Positions 1-6,529 of a stretch of DNA of 9,336 nucleotides are shown here, in pieces. Position 1 is the first letter of the stretch, and every line of letters begins with the position of its first letter. Location: assembly GCA_964577205.1 (NCBI GenBank), contig CAZNYG010000072.1, forward strand, positions 1 through 9,336. Reading direction: 5' to 3'. Source of the stretch: CAZNYG01 sp964577205 (GTDB taxonomy: Bacteria > Elusimicrobiota > Endomicrobiia > Endomicrobiales > CAIRNS01). Made by a program: the position numbers and the translations under genes. Under the pieces are notes generated by a model. It saw only the letters and a list, made by a program, of their open reading frames with translations, was not told the origin of the DNA and did no database searches.

Positions 1-335
1 CAAGTCTGCTGGGCTTGATGTATTCGGCCATCATGCTGGAAGATACGTCGACAGCGATAACGATATCGGCGCCCCGTTGTTTGACCTCGACCAGTTTGGT
101 GCCGAACTGAGGCCGTGCCAGAGCCAGAATGCCGAAACCCAACGCGGAAAGCAGCAGGATTCCTTTCGCCGGCCGGACATACCTGCGTATATTCGATAAC
201 GAAGCTACCAGCCCGTACTCGCCAAACTGTTCCAGGGCTTTCTTCCTGCGCGCCAGGGCGTACCACAGCAACCCCGCAAGGACGGGCAGAATAAGCAACA
301 GGAAAANNNNNNNNNNACGGATAAGCGAATTGCAT
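1..335 (-). CDS. batB: BatB-like VWA-domain membrane protein, C-terminus cut by window edge
   Basis: This is the N-terminal third of a von Willebrand factor A protein of the BatA/BatB type. The ATG at 335-333 is the only start available, because an in-frame TAA lies three codons upstream. The peptide opens MQFAYP, then the N run interrupts it, then it resumes FLLLILPVLAG. That is a first membrane segment closely matching the N-terminus of the neighbouring BatA. A second hydrophobic segment (about residues 56-70) leads into ALARPQFG, which parallels ALARPQAG in BatA. The VWA fold begins after it with the MIDAS motif DVSSS (about D93, S95, S97 if the N run is removed). The rest of the domain lies beyond position 1. 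Family knowledge: Bat VWA proteins sit in the inner membrane, bind a divalent metal at the MIDAS and work with MoxR ATPases; physiological roles are poorly fixed. Being second in line after BatA makes BatB likely, but the assignment rests on synteny. No Shine-Dalgarno is visible. Confidence 0.85.
   Translation of the reverse strand, partial: MQFAYPXXXXFPVAYSARPCGVAVVRPGAQEESPGTVWRVRAGSFVIEYTQVCPAGERNPAAFRVGFRHSGSGTASVRHQTGRGQTTGRRYRYRCRRIFQHDGRIHQAQQT
307..316. other. Assembly gap (10 N) inside the BatB-like gene
   Basis: Ten Ns join two contigs inside codon 7 of the BatB-like gene. Taken literally, 10 unknown bases put the two halves in different frames. Removing all ten restores one frame and gives FAYPFFLLLILPV, a close counterpart of FAHPYFLIIIPV at the start of BatA. 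The run is therefore probably a placeholder and not a measured length. Confidence 0.9.
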
Positions 336-346
336 AGTTTTTTAAC

Positions 347-586
347 GGCAACGGCGCTATCAGCTTTCAGCGATCAGCTTTCAGCACAGACAACAACAAA
401 GTCAACGGCGATTTGCAGACTAGCAGGCTCGCAGCACCGGCGAACGGCACAACAACATCATGTGTGTCGGCTACGAGACCGGTTTAAGATTTTAACGGGC
501 TTCGTTACCGTCTTTGTCTTTCCGTCCGTTTCCGGTCGTTGTCGGTGCTGACAGTCTGAAAGTCTGCAAGTCTGACAGTCGCCTTT
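347..586. repeat. Intercistronic inverted-repeat cassette A (batA-batB spacer)
   Basis: Two inverted arms fill the spacer. The left arm (353-397) is GGCG, then four 7-bp units at 357-384 (CTATCAG, CTTTCAG, CGATCAG, CTTTCAG), then CACAGACAACAAC. The right arm (535-583), read on the minus strand, is GGCG, then four 8-bp units at 579-548 (ACTGTCAG, ACTTGCAG, ACTTTCAG, ACTGTCAG), then CACCGACAACGAC. The arms share order, copy number and both edges but differ by one base per unit. The centre (398-534) holds no recognisable gene. In mRNA sense, the cassette's GGC starts 7 nt after the batA stop, and the last GCC (349-347) ends 11 nt before the batB start. Confidence 0.8.
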
Positions 587-590
587 ATCT

Positions 591-1589
591 CTATGGTAAC
601 CGTCTCAGCCACGTGTGTTCAAGTAGCATCATGAGCAATAAGAACGCGAGTCCCGGCCACAGGAAATAACCGTACAGCTCGCGGTAACTGGTGTACTTGA
701 CGGTTTTTATCTCGGTTTTTTCCATGGCGTCGATCTGTTTGAATATCGAGGCGAGCGAATTCGTGTCCGTGGCGCGGAAATACCTGCCGCGGGTGGCGTC
801 CGCGATCTTCGTCAGGGCCTCTTCGTCGAGTTCCTGGCCGGGCATTTTAACGTACTGCCTGCCCCACATTGGGTCGTCCACCGGGTAAAGAGCGCCGCCG
901 GGCTGGCCCGCGCCTATGGTATATGCCTTGATGTTGACTGCAGCCGCCGCCTGCACCGCGGTCAGGGGGTCGATGTTCGCCATGTTGTTGCGGCCGTCGG
1001 TGATAAGGATCATCACCTTGCTTTTTCCGGTACTGTCTTTAAGCCGGTTGGCCGCGGTGGCGATCGCGGAACCGATGGCGGTGCCGTCCACTTCGGTCAT
1101 GCCTATTTCCATCTGGTCAAGGAAATTCAGCACCGCTTCATGGTCCGCGGTCAGCGGGCACTGCGTGTAGGCGAGGCCTGAAAACACGACGATCCCGACG
1201 CGGTCGTATCTCCTGCCTTTGACGAATTCCTTCGCGACTTTCTTCGCCGCTTCAAGCCGGTTGGACGGTTTGAAATCCAGCGCCCGCATGCTGGTCGAGG
1301 TATCCATGACCAGCATGATGTCGATGCCGGGGTTGGAGGTCTCTTCGTTCTTCTGCCCCGCCTGCGGCCGGGCCAGCGCGACAATAAATAATGCCAGCGC
1401 GGCGGAAAATAGATATGCCGGGAGCTTTGACAGCCGGGCCCTGAGCGATACGGGGAATGATCGTATGGCCGATGTGTCGGAGAATAACATTGAGGCCGGC
1501 TGCCCGCGTTTTGCGTACGCGCGCCAGGCGATAATGCCCGCGATAACGGGTATGATGATCAGAAAATAAGGATGAGCGAAACGGATCAT
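591..1589 (-). CDS. batA: BatA-like VWA-domain inner-membrane protein
   Basis: This 332-residue protein has the full BatA architecture. Membrane segments lie at about 8-24 and 55-72, a VWA domain spans about 88-285, and a C-terminal membrane segment covers about 306-324. The metal-binding MIDAS is complete: DTSTS (D96, S98, S100), the threonine of DGT (T170) and the aspartate of ITDG (D198). The N-terminal region ends in ALARPQ, as is usual in this family. Such proteins expose the VWA domain between membrane anchors and are believed to be clients or partners of the MoxR ATPase encoded two genes upstream. In Bacteroides the Bat cluster was linked to aerotolerance, but that role is disputed elsewhere. 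The ATG at 1589 gives the expected N-terminus (FAHPYFL). It is preceded by only a weak GAG and no real Shine-Dalgarno; repeat cassette B ends 12 nt before it. The gene is intact, and its paralogue BatB follows. Confidence 0.93.
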   Translation of the reverse strand: MIRFAHPYFLIIIPVIAGIIAWRAYAKRGQPASMLFSDTSAIRSFPVSLRARLSKLPAYLFSAALALFIVALARPQAGQKNEETSNPGIDIMLVMDTSTSMRALDFKPSNRLEAAKKVAKEFVKGRRYDRVGIVVFSGLAYTQCPLTADHEAVLNFLDQMEIGMTEVDGTAIGSAIATAANRLKDSTGKSKVMILITDGRNNMANIDPLTAVQAAAAVNIKAYTIGAGQPGGALYPVDDPMWGRQYVKMPGQELDEEALTKIADATRGRYFRATDTNSLASIFKQIDAMEKTEIKTVKYTSYRELYGYFLWPGLAFLLLMMLLEHTWLRRLP

Positions 1590-1601
1590 AAAGATCTCAA
1601 C

Positions 1602-1761
1602 GGCGTTCTCGGGTTCATGTGTTCGCGTGTTCTTGTGTTCTTGCTGGACAACAGGTTTTGGCAGCGCGCGGGCTTCAGCCCGTGCGAAAGATTATTTTGA
1701 TCAGGCAAAGGCCGGCGCTCACATTGATAACACAAGAACACGTGAACACATGAACGCCTTT
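1602..1761. repeat. Intercistronic inverted-repeat cassette B (batD-batA spacer)
   Basis: Left arm: GGC (1602-1604) and five tandem 8-bp units of form GTTCNNGN (1605-1644). Right arm: three such units in reverse orientation (1732-1755) plus a degenerate fourth, closed by GCCTTT (1756-1761). The stretches 1613-1639 and 1729-1755 are inverted copies matching at 26 of 27 positions. GACAACA (1647-1653) follows the left arm, as in cassettes A and D. In mRNA sense, the GGC begins 8 nt after the stop of the upstream gene, and the final GCC ends 12 nt before the batA ATG. Confidence 0.85.
1665..1686. repeat. REP-like GGGCTTCAGCCC hairpin inside cassette B
   Basis: A compact palindrome in the centre of cassette B. 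CGGGC and GCCCG pair around TTCA, with outer pairs extending to 1665 and 1686 (one G-T pair on the plus strand, an A-C mismatch on the minus strand). No U-run follows on either side, so it does not look like a terminator. Short GGGCTNNAGCCC hairpins of this kind are common dispersed intergenic palindromes in many bacteria. Its copy number in this genome cannot be seen from one window. Confidence 0.5.
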
Positions 1762-1766
1762 ATGTT

Positions 1767-2678
1767 TTAATTGACAAACCGGCACATTTCTATTATCTGT
1801 TTTGCCGCCTCGAGACCGGCGGTACACGCCGGTTCGTCGGGACGGTACCTGGCGAATTTCACCAGGTCGCATTCGTCGAAAAGGTCCCTTGCCGCCTGCA
1901 GCCGTCTCATATCGCTTTCTTTCGCGCGGAGCCGGGCATAAATTTCGGCGCTCGTGCTTTCACGCGTTTCGACAGAATACACCGCGCCCAGATAATCGCG
2001 CACGATATCGGAAAGCGCGATATAGTATTCCTTTATCCGTCCTTCAGCGATCATGCCCGACGCGCGCAATTCTTCCAGCCGGCCCATGGCCTTTTCATAC
2101 GGCGGGACCGGCGGCTCAGCCGGCCTTTCCGGCAGCAAGGGTTTCTTGTGATACATTCTGAACAGGATATACGCGGCTATCGCCGCCAGAAGGATGCCCG
2201 CGCCCCACAGGAGGTACTTCCACCAGGGCTCGCGTATGCCGAGCGGCGGTTTGATGTCGCGGATATCATTCGCGTTGCCGGAGAGCGCCAGCACGCTTTC
2301 TATGGTAACCGGGACGGTATCGCTCCACAGCGTGAAGGCCTGATCCCTGTCGTCTTTAAAGGAGACTGGCACGGGAGGAACGGGCGTCTGCCCGGTAGTA
2401 TAAGCGGCCAGCGTATAGACAAGATGGGTCAGGAGCCGGTCTTTCTCATCTTTCTCCGCCCGGACATCTTTTACGGCCCACTGCCCGAGCGCCGCCGGTT
2501 TCTGAGGAGGGTTCAACGTGTACGTTCCCGGCAGGGTAACCGAAACGACCAGCGCCACCGGATCCCCGAGGGTCACCCGGTTTTTGTCCACCCGCGCTTT
2601 AATCGAAACATCCGCCGCGAACCCGCCGGACGCGGCGGCAACGATAAGGGAGAGAGATACAATAGTTTTGCTATGCAT
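1767..2678 (-). CDS. BatD/DUF4381-like membrane-anchored protein of the MoxR-Bat cluster
   Basis: This 303-residue protein has three visible parts. Residues 1-22 form a signal peptide (basic start, hydrophobic core, GFAA before the mature end). Residues 24-135 form a beta-rich extracytoplasmic domain beginning VSIKARVDKNRVTLGDP, the typical opening of BatD proteins. After a membrane helix at about 153-174 comes a Pro-rich linker and a helical cytoplasmic tail (about 192-303). The tail's EYYIALSDIVRDYLG resembles the YY..LS.I.R.YL signature of DUF4381 and BatD C-termini. Full-length BatD is usually much longer (about 500-600 residues), so this is a compact version joining one BatD-type domain to the tail. 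Its place between the DUF58 gene and batA is where BatD or DUF4381 proteins are normally found, and it probably links the periplasmic side to the VWA partners. No Shine-Dalgarno precedes the ATG at 2678. The exact subfamily is uncertain. Confidence 0.82.
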   Translation of the reverse strand: MHSKTIVSLSLIVAAASGGFAADVSIKARVDKNRVTLGDPVALVVSVTLPGTYTLNPPQKPAALGQWAVKDVRAEKDEKDRLLTHLVYTLAAYTTGQTPVPPVPVSFKDDRDQAFTLWSDTVPVTIESVLALSGNANDIRDIKPPLGIREPWWKYLLWGAGILLAAIAAYILFRMYHKKPLLPERPAEPPVPPYEKAMGRLEELRASGMIAEGRIKEYYIALSDIVRDYLGAVYSVETRESTSAEIYARLRAKESDMRRLQAARDLFDECDLVKFARYRPDEPACTAGLEAAKQIIEMCRFVN

Positions 2679-2690
2679 TGAAGTGTTTAA

Positions 2691-2828
2691 GGCGTTCTTT
2701 TGTTCTCGTGTTCGTGTGTTCTTGTGTTAAAGGTATTTATGTGTCTTTTACACATGCCGTTCAAGCACTCAAGAACACAAGAACTCGTGAACGTCGTTTA
2801 TGCCTCTCGAGAACACAAGAACGCCTTT
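2691..2828. repeat. Intercistronic inverted-repeat cassette C (DUF58-batD spacer)
   Basis: Left arm: GGC (2691-2693), four GTTCNNNT units (2694-2725) and a degenerate GTTAAAGG (2726-2733). On the right, reversed units occupy 2807-2822, closed by GCCTTT (2823-2828). A further block of four reversed units lies at 2761-2792, separated by 14 bp (2793-2806). The outer 20 bp of the two ends (2689-2708 and 2808-2827) pair at 19 of 20 positions. The middle holds a small perfect hairpin (ATGTGT/ACACAT, 2739-2755). In mRNA sense, the GGC begins 7 nt after the DUF58 stop, and the last GCC ends 12 nt before the next ATG. Confidence 0.85.
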
Positions 2829-2832
2829 GTTA

Positions 2833-3714
2833 TTAGTGGTTCATTCTTTTTTCCCGCTGACGGAAAAAACGCACCAGGGGGAGGATGTAAGGTTCATCCG
2901 TGCGGACCGTGATGCGGTCTACGCCCGCGCTCGCGAGCAGCCGGTCGCGGTTTTCCCGTTCTTCTTTTTGTTTCCGGGTAAACGATTCCCTGAAAGCTGG
3001 ATCCGATGTATCCGCCATGACCCGTTCTCCGGTCTCCGCGTCGGTCAGCTCCATAAGCCCGACAGCCGGCATCGCTTCTTCCCGGGGATCCGTAATCCGT
3101 ACCGCGATAAGATCGTGGCGCTTGCCGGTAATGCGTATCGCTTTTTCATAATCCGGCGCGACGAAATCGGAGATAAGGAAAACCACGGCTTTGCGCCGCC
3201 ATATTTCACCGAGGTACCGCAGCGCCGCCGAGATATCGGTCCCTTTCCCCTGTGGAACAAAACTCAAGGCATCGCTTATCATGCGAAGGATATGATTGCG
3301 CCCCTTTTTCGGGCGGATGACCTTCTCGATCCGGTCGCTGAACATGATCATGCCCACGCGGTCGTTGTTCCGTATGGCGGAAAAAGCCAGCACGGACGTC
3401 AGTTCCGCGGCCAGCTCCGATTTGAACCGGTTCTTCGTCCCGAACCGCTGCGAGGCCGACACGTCCACCAGAAAAATGACGGTCATCTCGCGTTCTTCGA
3501 CGAATTTTTTTACGAAGGGCCTCCCGTAGCGGGCGGTCACGTTCCAGTCGATGGAACGGACGTCGTCGCCCGGCATGTATTCGCGCACTTCCGCGAACTC
3601 CATGCCGCGCCCTTTAAAGACGCTCGAGTACTGGCCGGCGAATATCTCGTTCACCAGTTTCCCCGACCGTATTTCAATGCGCCTGATCTGTTTCAGTATT
3701 TCGGAAGGAATCAT
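2833..3714 (-). CDS. DUF58 protein with degenerate VWA fold, MoxR partner
   Basis: This 293-residue soluble protein carries the DUF58 signature almost verbatim: GMEFAEVREYMPGDDVRSID at 37-56, then WNVTAR at 57-62, and VKKFVEERE at 68-76. A VWA-like core follows, with the MIDAS residues of DVSAS (D84, S86, S88), T159 in GKGTD and D183 in ISDF. No membrane segment or signal peptide is seen, so it should be cytoplasmic. DUF58 genes sit directly downstream of moxR in very many bacteria, and the proteins are thought to be a substrate or adaptor of the AAA+ ring. Here a repeat-filled spacer of 221 bp separates the two genes, which is long for this normally tight pair. The ATG at 3714 fits the family's usual beginning but has no Shine-Dalgarno; the upstream sequence is TCTATTTAATT directly after cassette D. 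The C-terminal tail (about 240-293) is charged and helical. Confidence 0.93.
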   Translation of the reverse strand: MIPSEILKQIRRIEIRSGKLVNEIFAGQYSSVFKGRGMEFAEVREYMPGDDVRSIDWNVTARYGRPFVKKFVEEREMTVIFLVDVSASQRFGTKNRFKSELAAELTSVLAFSAIRNNDRVGMIMFSDRIEKVIRPKKGRNHILRMISDALSFVPQGKGTDISAALRYLGEIWRRKAVVFLISDFVAPDYEKAIRITGKRHDLIAVRITDPREEAMPAVGLMELTDAETGERVMADTSDPAFRESFTRKQKEERENRDRLLASAGVDRITVRTDEPYILPLVRFFRQREKRMNH

Positions 3715-3724
3715 AATTAAATAG

Positions 3725-3930
3725 AGGCGTTCATGGGTTCATGGGTTGACAAGTTCATGAGTGAACGGCATAAGAGAACGACGCAAAACGCTGGATATAC
3801 GATGCAATTTAAGTAATCCCAATTCACTAAGTGTTTAATTCTTAAGTCTTTAACGCCGGGATTGTTTTCCTCAATCTGTTGTTGTCGTTAACTCATGAAC
3901 TCATGAGCTCATGAACTCGTGAACGCCTTT
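3725..3930. repeat. Intercistronic inverted-repeat cassette D (moxR-DUF58 spacer)
   Basis: The arms 3725-3766 and 3887-3928 are inverted copies 42 bp long, matching at 34 positions. The left arm is AGGC plus five 8-bp units (3729-3768; GTTCATGG twice, then diverged copies). The right arm, read on the minus strand, is GGC plus GTTCACGA, GTTCATGA, GCTCATGA, GTTCATGA and GTTAACGA (3924-3885), then GACAACAACA. GCCTTT closes it at 3925-3930. The 118-bp centre has AATCCC/GGGATT (3815-3820 and 3858-3863) enclosing a second iterated word, GTNTTTAA-like (3831-3853). In mRNA sense, the GGC begins 8 nt after the moxR stop, and the last GCC ends 11 nt before the DUF58 ATG. Confidence 0.85.
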
Positions 3931-3935
3931 TGCTG

Positions 3936-4931
<996 letters not shown>

Positions 4932-4939
4932 ACAATATA

Positions 4940-4945
4940 CCTCCC
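4940..4945 (-). promoter_or_regulatory. Strong Shine-Dalgarno deciding the moxR start
   Basis: GGGAGG on the minus strand, 8 nt before the ATG at 4931. It favours this start over the in-frame ATG at 4976. It is the only clear ribosome-binding site in the MoxR-Bat block. Confidence 0.85.
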
Positions 4946-4948
4946 AAT

Positions 4949-5028
4949 CCACATGAAGCACAAAGGCGCGCTTCATGCGGCTTGTAACGGGGAAACCATG
5001 TTTCCCCGAAAACCCCTTCTTTCAGGGG
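4949..5028 (-). promoter_or_regulatory. Three-hairpin leader upstream of moxR
   Basis: In mRNA order (right to left) there are three hairpins. The first is CCCCT/AGGGG (5013-5028, 5 bp, 6-nt loop) followed by UUUU. The second is CGGGGAAAC/GTTTCCCCG (4988-5008), a perfect 9-bp stem with a 3-nt loop. The third is an 11-bp stem with one G-U pair and a 10-nt loop (4949-4959 with 4970-4980), ending only 3 nt before the Shine-Dalgarno. The first hairpin plus U-tract could act as a weak terminator for proA; the others could attenuate or stabilise moxR mRNA. I do not recognise a known riboswitch or leader class. Confidence 0.5.
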
Positions 5029-5151
5029 CACAATAGTAACATCCATGACAACTAACTATTTTGACGCTAAAACGAAAGAAAGGTTTACATAACACCGACA
5101 ATGTAAAGCGTAAAATGAAAAACAAAAACATAGTCAAATTTCGTTGTCGTT

Positions 5152-6417
5152 CTATTCCCTCACTTGTCCGTTCCCCTGCACGATGTATTTCGTCGTGGTC
5201 AGTTCCTTCATGCCCATGGTGCCGCGGGCATGCAGTTTCTGGGTGGAAATGCCTATTTCAGCGCCCAGGCCGAACACGCTGCCGTCATGCAGGCGGGTGG
5301 AAGCGTTCACAAAGACCGCCGCGGCGTCCACTTCCTTCGCGAACCTGTCGGCTGCCGCCTGATCGGCGGTAACGATGGCTTCGGAGTGGCCCGAACCGTA
5401 CTTGGCGATATGAGCGATGGCCTCATCGATCGAGTTAACCACTTTGATCGAGATAATGGGGTCAAGGTATTCCGTGGACCAGTCGCTTTCCCGCGCGTCC
5501 ACGACGTGAGGCACGATCACTTTCGTCAAAGGGCATCCGCGCACTTCGGTATGTTCCCCGTTGTATAATTTGCAAAGGTCCGGCAGCAGCTTGTCCGCCA
5601 CATCTTTGTGTACAAGGAGGGTCTCCATGGCGTTGCACACGCCGGGCCGCTGGCACTTCGCGTTGACCGCGATCTTTTTCGCCATTTCCAGGTCGGCCGC
5701 TTTGTCTATGTAGGTATGGCACAATCCTTTGCCGTGCGACAGAACAGGCACGGTCGCATGTTCGCGGATAGTGCGTATCATCTCTTCGCCGCCCCGGGGA
5801 ATGACAAGGTCCACCAGAGCGTCCAGGCGGACCAGCTCGTTTACGGCCTGCCGGTCGGTTGTTTCAATGAATTGTATAGAGCCTTCGGGCAAGCCCGCGG
5901 CGTACGCGGCTTTGGATATGATCTTTACCAGCATGTGGTTGGAGTTGATGGCTTCCGACCCGCCGCGCAGTATGATCGCGTTTCCGGATTTAAGGGAAAG
6001 GCCCGCCGCGTCGACGGTCACGTTGGGACGCGACTCGTAGATCATGCAGATAACGCCGAGGGGGACCCGGACCTTATCGATATGAATGCCGAGCGGAGGC
6101 GTCCAGTCGGCGATGATCTCGCCGATCGGATCGGCCAGCGCCACGATGTCCCTCAGGCCCCTGGCCATTTCCCGGATACGTTTTTCATTCAATGTAAGCC
6201 GGTCAACGAGCGCGTCCGCGAGCCCCGCGTCTTTCGCGGCTTCAACGTCGATCTCGTTATGGAAAAGGATGTCGTCCTTGTTCTGCGTCAGCGCTTCGGC
6301 CATGGCCACGAGGATCTTGTTCTTTGTCTCCGTGGATAGAAGCGCGAGCCTGCGGCCGGCCATCTTTGCCGCCGCAGCCTGGGTGATCACCGTCTGTTTA
6401 ACAGCCTGAGCGTCCAT
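5152..6417 (-). CDS. proA: Gamma-glutamyl phosphate reductase (ProA)
   Basis: This enzyme (EC 1.2.1.41) catalyses NADPH-dependent reduction of gamma-glutamyl phosphate to glutamate-5-semialdehyde, the second step of proline synthesis in the cytoplasm. The 421-residue length is normal for the family. Visible signatures: YESRPNVTVDAAGL (127-140), LKSGNAIILRGGSEA (142-156), the catalytic cysteine in QRPGVCNAMET (C261), the ProA signature region DEAIAHIAKYGSGHSEAI (331-348) and the C-terminal FGLGAEIGISTQKLHARG (382-399). It is an aldehyde-dehydrogenase-superfamily fold with an N-terminal nucleotide-binding part and the catalytic Cys in the middle. The start at 6417 has a purine-rich AAGGGGG just upstream. 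The partner kinase gene proB is not in the window. The gene follows aconitase on the same strand after a 107-bp spacer carrying a heptamer inverted repeat, so co-transcription is plausible but not shown. A short hairpin with UUUU (5028-5009) beyond its stop could end its transcript. Confidence 0.97.
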   Translation of the reverse strand: MDAQAVKQTVITQAAAAKMAGRRLALLSTETKNKILVAMAEALTQNKDDILFHNEIDVEAAKDAGLADALVDRLTLNEKRIREMARGLRDIVALADPIGEIIADWTPPLGIHIDKVRVPLGVICMIYESRPNVTVDAAGLSLKSGNAIILRGGSEAINSNHMLVKIISKAAYAAGLPEGSIQFIETTDRQAVNELVRLDALVDLVIPRGGEEMIRTIREHATVPVLSHGKGLCHTYIDKAADLEMAKKIAVNAKCQRPGVCNAMETLLVHKDVADKLLPDLCKLYNGEHTEVRGCPLTKVIVPHVVDARESDWSTEYLDPIISIKVVNSIDEAIAHIAKYGSGHSEAIVTADQAAADRFAKEVDAAAVFVNASTRLHDGSVFGLGAEIGISTQKLHARGTMGMKELTTTKYIVQGNGQVRE

Positions 6418-6432
6418 AATACCCCCTTAAGA

Positions 6433-6529
6433 GGCAATGAAAAATGTAAAGTGTAAAATGTAAAACAGGACAAGAGTTTCAACGCCAATGCTCTTTTCCA
6501 TTTTTCACTTTTCATCTTACACTTTTACT
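6433..6529. repeat. Heptamer inverted repeat E (aconitase-proA spacer)
   Basis: Left arm: GGC (6433-6435), one base, then four 7-bp units (6437-6464: ATGAAAA, ATGTAAA, GTGTAAA, ATGTAAA). Right arm, read on the minus strand: AGTAAAA, GTGTAAG, ATGAAAA, GTGAAAA, ATGGAAA (6529-6495). The outermost right-hand unit contains the aconitase stop codon (6527-6525). The loop includes AAGAG/CTCTT. The plan (tandem short words in two inverted arms) matches the Bat-cluster cassettes, but the word is AT-rich and the GCCTTT edge is missing. The left edge AGAGGC is shared with cassette D. Confidence 0.7.

Noticed and set aside
129..551. 140-residue plus-strand reading frame across the N run and cassette A
   Set aside because: It runs antisense to the BatB-like gene and through the N gap and repeat arms; no ribosome site and no recognisable protein.
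1605..1755. CRISPR array
   Set aside because: The repeats are 8 bp, directly adjacent and inverted between arms; there are no unique spacers of regular length and no cas genes.
2800..3720. 306-residue plus-strand reading frame opposite the DUF58 gene
   Set aside because: It is antisense to a gene with complete DUF58 motifs and begins inside cassette C.
336..3935. Classical insertion sequences
   Set aside because: The spacers are 154-255 bp with no transposase, and no target-site duplication can be made out.
4932..4976. Longer moxR product from the ATG at 4976
   Set aside because: That ATG has no ribosome site and sits in a hairpin stem, whereas the ATG at 4931 has GGGAGG at ideal spacing.
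5031..5151. Promoter or repeat cassette in the right part of the proA-moxR spacer
   Set aside because: A TTGACT occurs on the minus strand but with no acceptable -10 at normal spacing, and no GCCTTT edge or inverted word arms are present.
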